In this document: positions 48,213 through 60,200 of the stretch, one piece after another | Layout: every line of letters begins with the position of its first letter | Numbering within the stretch: position 1 is the first letter of the stretch | DNA from: G963662905 sp963662905 | Lineage (GTDB): Bacteria; Bacteroidota; Bacteroidia; Bacteroidales; WRLA01 | Length of the DNA: 64,000 nt | Assembly: GCA_963662905.2 (NCBI GenBank) | Contig: CAXXFD010000003.1 | Span: 2,294,001 to 2,358,000 of the forward strand | Direction: 5' to 3' | Made by a program: the position numbers and the translations under genes | Notes under the pieces: model-generated | The model's database searches: none | What the model was told of the DNA's origin: nothing | What the model saw: the letters and a program-made list of their open reading frames with translations, nothing else

Positions 48213-51200
48213 TTACTTAATTACATATACTACACCCTTATAAGCATGATTAATCCCATCTAAATCCCGAACATTTAAGATCCAAACATACGAACCTGCC
48301 GGACATGCTTTGCCATTGTAAGTAGCATCCCAACGATTTTCATAATCATAGCTAACAAATACCTGCTGCCCCCATCGGTTAAAAATGATAAATTCATATG
48401 CGTTGGGATCAAAGTATTTGCTTATCGGTCCAAAGGTATTATGTGCGTAACCGTCACGAATAGTAATGGCATTGGCAATCTGAAAAATAAGCTCCGGATT
48501 TACTTTAATGGTATGCGTTGCTGTATCGCTACAGCCATAGTTGTCAAATACCATCAATTTAACCTGTATGTCTCCGGTATCCCTGAAAACGTAATAAGCA
48601 TGCGTGTTTGATGAATCCCTGTAACCATCAAAATCCCAGACAAATTTGTTAATGATGCCGTCAGTACCGTAAGACAGGTCAGTAAATGAAACCTTTGGTT
48701 CAAGGATGCTAACGGAGCCTGGATAATACTCAAATGCAGCAACCGGTTTTGTGTGTACATCCAGATTTTCATAGGTTTTATTCCGGCATCCTTCTGCTGA
48801 AGTAATCTCAATCATGATATTAAAATCACCCAATCCAAAATCATGGCTTACATAGGGTACTTCGGTTTGTGCTGTGCTTCCGTCCCCAAAGTTCCAATTG
48901 TAAGTTGCACCCAAAATGCCTGATGTATCGCTAAACATAATTCTGGCAGGATCGCCACAACCAACCGAATCGCTCATAATTATTTGAGGCACAGGTTGCG
49001 GAAGGATGGAGATGTATTTTTCATTATTATCAATACATCCACTGTCAGAAACAGCCGTAAGTGAAATCGGGTAGGTGCTGTCGTTTTCATAAATATGGAA
49101 TGGGTTTTCCATATTGTCCAAAGTGCCGTCACCAAAATGCCATACATACTGATCGATTGAACCTTGGGCTATTTCGGATGTATTTGTGAACCAAACGCTG
49201 TCGTTCTGACATGCCAATGACCAGCTAAAGTTTGGCTGGGGCAAAGGATTTACAAATATTGTTTTGCTGAGTGAATCCGTTGTAGGAACTCCTTCCATCA
49301 CAGCATGCACAATAAGCAGCACATCATAATAACCGGCCTGATTAAATAGATGCCATATGCTGTCTCTGCGTTCGGAATACCTGAGGGTGTCGCCATCGTC
49401 AAATTGCCATTCCCATTGATTGATGAGGACATCGGGGCTGCCCGAATAAGAATACTCGGTAAATAGCAGGGAGTCATCAGCACAATGGCTGCCGGAAACA
49501 TTATAGGCGACGGCAACACAAGGGAATTTCAGTACATTTTCCATGAAGCGGCCGGCACATCCAAATGAATTTTCCACAGTGAGCGAGACATGATATAAGC
49601 TGTCTTTTGGGCTGTAAACATGCCATGGGTTTTGTGCGGAACTTGTATTGTTTGCAGAAGAACTGTCGCCGAAGTTCCAGACCCAATTTGTTAACGCTCC
49701 ATTAGTGGTTTGTGTCAGGTCTTCAAAGAATGTAGTGTCATAACAACTCGCTATATTATACCTAAATGCAACATGAGGCGTATCAATTACCGATACAATG
49801 CCTTGAACAGAATCTATGCAGCCATAGATATCTGTTGCCGTCAGTGTAACTTTTTGTGGATTAATGTTATCAATCCATATTCCTATGGAATCAATATTCG
49901 TGTTAATCTCCGGCAGGTCACCAATTTTCCACATCCAGTTTGCAATACTGTCTCCATGTGTTTCAATATGAGCAAACAGCCAGCTGGTGTCTCCCAAACA
50001 AGTTGTTTCACTTCTAAATGAAACCATAAAATCTGATTTAACACAAACTTGCTGCACGCTTGTATCTACACAACCTCTTAGGTCATGGACGATGAGTTGC
50101 ACATCATAGCAGGTATCCAATTGATTAAATGTGTAATCCGGATTTTGAACGAAACTCACATAGTCCTTTTCAAATTCCCATCGCCAATCGGTGATTTGGT
50201 TCCCAATTCCATAAGATGAATCCGTAAAATGTACCAGACCATCATCACAGAATGTATTTGTATAGTTGAAATAAGCCACGGGCGGTTCAAAAACGTTCAC
50301 GTGTTTGAATTCAATATTTTGACATCCAAAAGAATCTACAAGCTGAAGGCTGACAATATAGTCGCCGGGATATGAGTATTGATATACTGTATCCTCTCTA
50401 AATGCCACGCCTATGCTGTCTCCAAAATCCCATTTCCAGCTATATACATCTGATGAAGAAAAGCCGTCAAAGGAAGTTGGGAAACCAAAACAGGCTGTAT
50501 CTGCGCTGAATGAGACATCAGGAAGTGAGCGTACAAAAACATCTTTGGTAATTGTTGAGCTACATAAATTTGTATCTCCTGCCATCAGTATAACCTGGTA
50601 AATCCCGGGTGCTCTGAATAAGTGGTACGGGTCTCCGGTATTGGAAGAGTATCCATCACCAAAATCCCAGTACCATTCATTTATTGCCTGACTGCTGTAT
50701 GCGCTGCTGTTGAAATGAGTACTGTCTCCAAAACAAACAGTATCAAAACTAAAATCAATATCAGGCAAAGCAAAGACTTCTATGTTTTGCATTGATGTGT
50801 CGTAACATCCTGCATTAGATTTGATTATCAAATATGCGGAATATATACCCGGGCTGTGATAGATATGGGACGGATTTTGCAGGAGCGAACTGTCTCCATC
50901 TCCAAATAACCATAACCAGTTTTGAATGTTTCCCGATGAAACTGATGACAAATCTGTGAAGTGGAATGCTCCATCTGTACATGGTTTATCAGCTTCGTAG
51001 CTAAATGCGGATATTGGTTGACCGCTGAGATTGACTAATTGTTGGGAGCTGTCGAGGCATCCTCCGTTGTCAGTAATCCACAGGTGAACCAAAAAGCTGC
51101 TATCTGTAGAGATATTATAATTATGTACCGGGTTTTGCTCGGTGGATGTTGTGCCATCACCAAAATCCCATAACCAGCTAATAATGGCGCCGTTTTCGGT

Positions 51201-54200
51201 TGTTGAAAGGTCGTAGAAAGAAACAGGATTATACGAACAACCGGCATCCCAGTTAAAATGTGCTTGCGGTAAATCGCGGACAAAAACTGTTTTAGAGATT
51301 TCACTGTAACATCCATTAGCGTTTTCTACGATCAGGAGTACGTAATAGGTGCCCGGATTGCTGTAAATGTGCCAGGGATTTTGAAGGCAGGATGTATCTG
51401 CGTTGCCGGATGAAGGCTCCCCAAAATACCACGTCCAGCTAACAATAGCTCCGGAGTTGGAAGTGCTGGCGTCCTGAAACCACATAGTATCTCCAAGGCA
51501 AACCGAATCAACTGTCACGTAGAAGTCCGCAACAGGAAGCTCTCTAACCAGTACTTGTTGGGTTATTGTATCATAACATCCATTGTAATCGCCCACAACA
51601 AGCTGAACATTATATGTGCCCGGGTTTTCGTAAACATGAGGTGGGTTTTGAATATTCAAAGTGTCCGTGCCATCGCCAAAATTCCAGTGTCGATAAACAA
51701 TCCAGGAGTTAGGAGATGCTGAAGTATCAATAAAACTGGTTGGAAGTCCAAGGCAAACAGTATCAAAGGTAAAACCTGCCTGAGGCATAGCTGCAACGAA
51801 AACGGTATTCATTACCGAGTCGATACAACCTGATTCGTTTGTAACAGTAAGCCATACATCATAAGTACCACTGCTTGCATAGTTGTGTTGAGGGTTTTGT
51901 TCCGTTGATGAATCACCATCACCGAACAACCACAACCAATTTGTAAGTGGTGTATTGCCGAACAGGCTTTGATCGCTGAAACTTACCGTAGAGCCATTGC
52001 ATACGCTGTCGTTGCAGGTAAATAGTGCGGTTGGCCTGTCAGAAACCATAACATTATGCAGTACCTGGTTGGTGCAGCCTAAATAATTTGTAATCTCCAG
52101 AACAACCTGATGTAAGCCTGCATCCTCAAATAAATGAGATGTAAACTGTCCGAATCCGGTCTGGCCGTCACCAAAATTCCATTGCCAGTTATTAATTTGG
52201 GGACTGGATGAGAAGCCTGCAAAATGGGTGCTGTCGCCCAAACAAACAGTATCAAAGGTAAAGTCAACAACAGGCAGTGACTCAAAATAAACAGTTTGCA
52301 TGCTTGTGTCCGAACAACCTGATGAACTTGTTGCGATTAAAGTAACATCAAAATAACCCTGACTTGTAAAAATATGCCAAGGGTTTTGTTGGGTTGAAAT
52401 ATTGAAAGCTCCTGAAACGGGATCACCAAAGTCCCAATGCCAATAGATTATATCTTGAAGGCCACTCGAAGCATCAAAGAAGAACAGTGTATCGCAATTG
52501 TTGGTGCTGTAATTAAATGCCGCATTTGGCTGGTCATACACTGTGATTAAATGGCTTGTGTCGTGCGCACAGTGGTTGGTGTCCTCAACGAAGAGTGAAA
52601 CCTGATAACTACCTGCCTGTGCATAAAAATGTTGTGGGTTTTCTTCATTGCTGCTTGTGCCATCACCAAAATCCCACTGATAAGAAATCAGTGGCATTGT
52701 GCCGAATCCATGTGATGAATTGGTGAAATAAACGCTGTCGTAACTGCACAGGGGCGTATTTGTAGTAAAATCAGCAGTTGGCGGAAAATGGATCTGGATG
52801 TTTTTTTGCATGATGTCGCTGCATCCGTTGTAATCAGTTACGCTCAGGCTTACTCCATAAAATCCGGGTGAAGAAAATATATGCGAAGGATTTGGCAAGT
52901 CAGAAGTATTGCCATCTCCAAAATCCCAATGATAGGAAATAATGTTTCCGGAAGCGGAAGAGGCAAGTTCGGTGAAATATGTGGGGTTTCCATAACAAAC
53001 TGAATCATAAATAAAATCAGATACAGGCTTGTGAATTTCAAGTTCGTGCATTACTGTATCGAGACAGCCATTTCCTGAGCTAACAACAAGGCTTACATTA
53101 TACATGCCTTCATCTGCAAAAACATGCACAGGATTAGCTGATGTAGCGTGATTGTTCCACCCGGATGCCGGATCGTCAAAATCCCAATACCAACTTAAAA
53201 TCGTATCATTATTAGCGACGGAATAATCCGTGAACAGAACTGAATCGCATTGATATACTAAATAACTGAAATTTGCAGTTGGCGGCTCGTTCACATAAAT
53301 AGTTTGGAAAATCGGAGCCGTACATCCGAGTGTGTCCGAAACAGTAAGCTGAATTAATTTCTGTCCGGCAGTTGTATATTTATGAACAGGATTTTGATCC
53401 GTTGAATAAGAACCGTCATCAAAATCCCAGAGCCATGAATTTATTATATGGCCACCTGGATCTACTGATTGATCCAAAAAACGGGTCGAATCGCCAAAAC
53501 AGTTGGGTAGTTCAATATCGAATGCCGCCATAGGAGGAGAAGCAATCTCAAGATTCATAGTCATATGGGCAGAACAAGATGAAAGAGTGTTGACAGTCAA
53601 ACTTACACCGTAAATACCTGCTTCTAAATAAATGTGCACCGGATTTTTTTCTTCCGAGAAATTCCCATCACCAAAATTCCAATTCCAGCTGACAATACTG
53701 TCATTATTGGCATAAGAAAGATTCTGGAAATAGACACTATCACCAACGCATGTTGTTTCTGCATCAAACAATGCAACAGGTGCTTCATGAATTTCTACTG
53801 TTTTAGTGATTTCCTTATAGCAGCCATTTGTATTTAAAACGCCCAGTTTAACTTCATACATGCCGGTATTCACAAATATATGTCCGGGATTTTGTGCATT
53901 GGACTGATTGAAAGATCCCGAAAGGGGATCATCAAAATCCCAGTGCCATTCTATAATATTAGCACCAAGGCCATTAGATAAGTCTGTAAAGATACATTCC
54001 TGTCCTGCGCAAGGTGAGGAATATAAAAAATCGGGTTCAGGTAATGCAAAAATACTAATGACTGAATCATAGGTATTACTGCAGCCCTCTATATCCCAGG
54101 CCGTAAGCGAAACAGAATAATTGCCTGGATTATCATATATATGTGTGGCTTGAAAAAGAGTGTCTACTGTCCCATCACCAAAGTCCCAAAGCCAACTGAT

Positions 54201-57200
54201 TATGGGATGATATGGCCCATATGCTGCACTATGATTTACAAAGCTTACCGCTGTTCCGGTACATTCCGGTTCAGCACTGAAAGCTGCGTTAGGAGTGGGC
54301 TTTACAAATACCTCCTGTGTGATTGTATCCTTACAACCCAAAGAGTTTTCAACAACGAGACTGACATCATAAACACCTATTGCGGAAAAAGTGTGGTGAG
54401 GATTTTGATCTGATGAATAATTACCGTTTCCACTCAGCGAATCTCCAAAGTCCCATTGCCAGTTTTGAATATTACCCTCAGGACTTGATGAGAGATCATA
54501 AAACTGACTAACCAGACCTGCGCAAACAGTATCAAAACTAAAGGCAGCAATAGGTTGCACATTAAATAATACTTCCTGCGCTATGCTGTCAATGCATCCG
54601 TTACCATCATGAACAATTAATTGAACAGTATATACATCATTAGTACTAAAGAAGTGTCCTGGATTTTGCTCGTTCGAATAATTATTTGATCCGGAAGCAG
54701 TATCTCCAAAATTCCAATACCATTCTGTAATTTCTGTGTCAATTGCCGATGATTGATCCGCAAACCGGACTGTATCATGGAAACATACAGGATTATACGT
54801 ATAAGCTGCTGAGGGAGCATGATGTACCAAAACATTTCGGTTGACACTTTCAGTGCATCCTGCCGTATCGGTCATGGTGAGCATTACATTATACACTCCC
54901 GCTAACGCATAGGTGTGGCTTGGGTTATGCCCGTTTGCTGTATTGCCGTCTCCAAAATCCCAGAAGCAGCTTTGAACAGCAACAGCCGGATTAAATGCGG
55001 TGTCATAAAAGTGCGTTTCATAACCGAAACAAGCAGTATCCGCATAAAAATCAGCCTGAAGAGCCGGATTAACATAGACCGGTTTTATTATGGAATCATA
55101 GCAGCCATTATCATTGAATACCCTTAGCTTTACCATAAAGGTATCTACGCGGTCATAGGCGTGGTAGGTGTTGTAGCCGTATGCATAAGTGCTGTCTCCA
55201 AAATCCCAGAAATAATCAAGAATAGTAAAACCATTTGGATTTGACTGGTTGATAAAATGCACCATATTGCCAAAGCAATTTTGTTCAATTTCAAAATCAG
55301 CAAGAGAAGTTGAATCAACCAAAACCTGGATAATCGTATCGTTTTGACAGCCATTGGCATCGGTGAGGGTTAAATGTACGGGGTTGAAACCCCAGTCAGG
55401 AAGGATATGCACAGGATTTTGCAGGTTTGAAATTCCGTTTCCAAAATCCCAGTACCAGGAAACTATTGCAGCATTATTTGAAACCGTAGAAAGATCCGTA
55501 AAAGTTGTTGGAGTTCCGTAACAGACTGTATCATAGGTAAACAGAGGGTGGGGGATTTGGCGTACAAAAGCTTCATGAATCGCTGTGTCCCTACAGCCTT
55601 TACTGCTCTCAACAATCAAACGGGGATAATAACTTCCGGGAGAAGAATAGGTGTGTGAAGGGTTTTGCAGGCTTGAACTATTCGCCGCACCACTGGCCGG
55701 GTCATCAAAATTCCAAATCCATTTGTTTATCGGACTATCATGATATATGCTTATGTCCGTAAAAACGGCATTCATTTTAAAGCAGGATGTGTCCACTAAG
55801 AAATCTGCTTCGGGCAGCGAATCTATATGAATCAACACGCTGGTATCGTCCGTACATCCAAATGCATCAGTAACCATCAGGTTGACATTATAATCTCCTC
55901 CTTCATGTGTAAAAAGGTGCACGGGATTTTGTGCGTCAGAATAATTTAGCGCTCCAGATATTGGATCATCAAAATTCCAATTCCAACCGGTAAGTGGGAA
56001 ATCAGCAGTATCGGATTCATCGGCAAAGCTTGTGTAATCCTGAAAACAAATATTCTCATAGGAATAGGATGCCTGAGGCAATCCAAAAACCCTTACAGTT
56101 GTATCGCTGTAATTTTCTGCTCCTGTATTCAGCCTCAGAAAGAGGCTTACTTCATACTGCCCGGGACTGTTGTACAGATGTGCCGGGTTTTCTAAATGTG
56201 AGCTGTCTGCAGCACCGCTTGCCGGATCGCCAAAATGCCACAAACGATATACAACATTTGTTCCTGCCGGTAAAATACTTTCATCCCAAAAGTGTGTTGA
56301 ATTGCCCAAACACACATTCTCAAAAGTAAAATTGATTTCCGGTAACGGATAAACTGAAACGTTTTTATAGAGCGTGTCCTTGCAGCCAATAATATTCGTA
56401 GCCACAAGCATTACTGTTTTGTTCCCCGGCGTTTGATAAGTATGCACAGGGTGGCGAACGGTCGAAGTGTGGCCATCACCAAAATCCCAGTACCATTCAT
56501 TTACCGGTTTACCATGCGGAACAGTTGTGTTGGTAAAATATATTGGCTCAAATACCGGAGCTGGAATATATGTGAAATCCGGTTCGGGCAGGCTGTCCAC
56601 ACAAACATCCTTATAAGCTGTGTCCAGACAGCCGTATATATCACTGACAATCAAACATGTTTGTCTGCAGCCTTCGTAATCGAGCTGCAAGAGCGGGTTT
56701 TGCTCCGTAGAGGCTTGGCCATCAGCGAAAAGCCAGTTCCAATCCTGGATGCTGCCGTTGGGCGTGGTGCTCAGGTCGGTGAGCTGCGTCTGGGTTTCGT
56801 GGCAAACGGTATCACTTTCAAAAGCAGCAAGTGGCAGGGAATGCACAAATACTTCATGCCAAACCGTATCATAACTGCCCAGCTCATCGGTCACAATCAG
56901 GCGCACATCAAAAGTATCGGCAACAGCATAAAGGTGCTCTGGGTTTTGAAGGGATGATGCCGAACCATCACCAAAATCCCATGACCAAGTGGCAATATCT
57001 CCAGAAGGGCTGCTGCTGAGGTCGTAGAAATGTGTGTAGAGGCCATAACATGCGGTATCAAAAGTAAATTCCGGGACAGGCAGCGGATGCACCACAACAT
57101 TGGAATTGCACCAGCTATGTTGACAGCCATGCTCGTTGGTAACCTCCAGGCATACTTCATAAGTACCGGGATCGTCATAAATATGCTGTGGATTTTGCTC

Positions 57201-60200
57201 CGCAGAGGTTTGTCCGTCGCCAAATGTCCAATACCATGCAGTTATTGAGGAAGAATTAGGACTGCTTTGATCTGTGAATTGTGTCGGCAGGCCATTTTGT
57301 ACCGTAGTATTTGTAAAATATGCTTCGGGCAGACTGTCCACACAAACATCCTGATAAGCTGTATCCAGACAGCCGTATATATCACTGACAATCAAACATG
57401 TTTGTCTGCAGCCTTCGTAATCGAGCTGCAAGAGTGGGTTTTGCTCGGTAGAGGCTTGGCCATCAGCGAAAAGCCAGTTCCAATCCTGGATGCTGCCGTT
57501 GGGCGTGGTGCTCAGGTCGGTGAGCTGCGTCTGGGTTTCGTGGCAAACGGTATCACTTTCAAAAGCAGCAAGTGGCAGGGAATGCACAAATACTTCATGC
57601 CAAACCGTATCATAACTGCCCAGCTCATCGGTCACAATCAAGCGCACTTCAAAAGTATCGGCAACAGCATAAAGGTGCTCTGGGTTTTGAAGGGATGATA
57701 CCGAGCCGTCACCAAAATCCCATGACCAAGTGGCAATATCTCCAGAAGGGCTGCTGCTGAGGTCGTAGAAATGTGTGTAGAGGCCAAAACATGCGGTATC
57801 AAAAGTAAATTCCGGGATAGGCAGCGGATGCACCACAACATTGGAATTGCACCAGCTATGTTGACAGCCATGCTCGTTGGTAACCTCCAGGCATACTTCA
57901 TAAGTACCGGGATCGTCATAAATATGCTGTGGATTTTGCTCCGCAGAGGTTTGTCCGTCGCCAAATGTCCAATACCATGCAGTTATTGAGGAAGAATTAG
58001 GACTGCTTTGATCTGTGAATTGTGTCGGCAGGCCATTTTGTACCGTAGTATTTGTAAAATATGCTTCGGGCAGACTGTCCACACAAACATCCTGATAAGT
58101 GGTATCCAGACAGCCGTATATGTCACTGACAATCAAACATGTTTGTCTGCAGCCTTCGTAATCGAGCTGCAAGAGTGGGTTTTGCTCGGTAGAGGCTTGG
58201 CCATCAGCGAAAAGCCAGTTCCAATCCTGGATGCTGCCGTTGGGCGTGGTGCTCAGGTCGGTGAGCTGCGTCTGGGTTTCGTGGCAAACGGTATCACTTT
58301 CAAAAGCAGCAAGTGGCAGGGAATGCACAAATACTTCATGCCAAACCGTATCATAACTACCCAGCAGGTCGGTCACAATCAAGCGCACTTCAAAAGTATC
58401 GGCAACAGCATAAAGGTGCTCTGGGTTTTGAAGGGATGATACCGAACCATCACCAAAATCCCATGACCAAGTGGCAATATCTCCAGAAGGGCTGCTGCTC
58501 AAATCGTAGAAATGGGTGTAAAGGCCAAAACAGGCGGTATCAAAAGTGAATTCAGGAATAGGAACAGGATTAACATTAACCTCCAGGCAAAACACATCTG
58601 AACAAGCATTGCTATTCGTCACCTGAAGACACACAGAATATGTTCCGGAAAACAAATACAAATGGCTTGGATTTTGAACGTTTGATGTGTTTCCATCACC
58701 AAAATCCCAATTCCAGCTAGTGATATTTGCAGCATTAGGCAAACTTTGATCTGTAAACAATGTTGGAATACCCACCTGATTTTCAGTAGCACTAAACAAG
58801 ACATCAGGTAATTGAAAAACTTCAACATCTTTTGATACGGAATCGACGCATCCATTCAAATCAGTTACCCTAAGTTTGGTTGGCATGGCGCCTTCATATC
58901 CAAGCACAATTGACGGATTAAGGGCCGTGGAGCTTTGTCCGTCACCAAAAGTCCATAATCTTGATTGCGGGCTGCTGATGTAATATGTTGAGGTATCAGA
59001 AAAGGCCGTTGGAGAGCCAAAACAAACCGTATCATTAAAGAAACCTGCCACTGGATTTGGATGAACCGGTACGGAATAAACACTTGTGTCTCCCTGGCAA
59101 TTTACAGTAAATGGTACTACCTTATAAATTGCATTGGCGTTATTAATACCGGCATTATCCAGTGTTTGGATAATTTGATTTCCTGTCCCGTTATTACCTC
59201 CTGAAATATTTATTTCCGGGTAATAGAAATAATTAAAATCCGTGCCGCTAACGTTGGAGCTTAGGGATATTTCGGCTATTTGTCCACTACAAATGCTGAT
59301 TGATGCAGGATTGTAGATTACATCCGGTTTAGGGTGAACATATACTGTAAAATCTTGTGTTTCTCCTGCGCAGCCATTAATCAGGGATGTTACGGAATAA
59401 GTTATATAAGCCGGCTGGTAGCAGCTGTTTGTGAGCTGTTGTTGTATTATGCTGCCGGCGCCATCACTGAACCCGGTGATGCAGGAAGACGAAGCTGTTG
59501 CCGTCCAAATAAAATTTGCACTCATATTTGCTTGAAGCTGTAGGCTGAAAATTTCGCCGGAGCATTGGTTGAATGCAAATTGATTATTCGTAATTTGAGG
59601 AGATGGTTTGATGAAAACAGAAACGTGTTCTATGGGTCCAATACAGCTATTTGATTTTGGGCGAATATGGTAGATTACTTCTTCAACATCAGTGCCGCTG
59701 TTTATTAAGACATCATCAATAACAGTTTGCAAGCTGTCGGCCTGCGCCCCGCTGATTGCGGGAGGTGCAGTAACTGTCCAGTAAAAACTTGTATTTTCCA
59801 CCTGAGATGACAAAGTTATTGAAACTGACTCGGTCGAGCAAATAGAATCGTGAGCCAGATCTGCCTGAACTGTTGGGATCGGATGCACCAGAGTATAATA
59901 ATAATCCGGTGGGGCAGGGCAGCTAATGCCATTGGTCATTGAAGCAATGATCTGATAAATAACTGTATCCGTTTCAAAACCATTGTTCGTGATGATCTCA
60001 GCAGGCAAATAATTTGTATTTCCAGACCAGGTTGGCAGACTTATGTTTGGTGACGTAACACTTGCTGTCCAGGAATAATTCACCGAACCAATATTTGATT
60101 GTAAATCAACCTGGGCACTTTGCTGACCGGAACATATCTCCTGTTGCATCGGACTTGTTGTGATTTCAGGTAGAGGATTTATATACACATAATGATGCAT

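Noticed and set aside
55994..58549. Plus-strand open frames opposite the giant PKD gene
   Set aside because: They recur at 741-bp intervals because the underlying repeats do, and they show no domain or start signal of their own.
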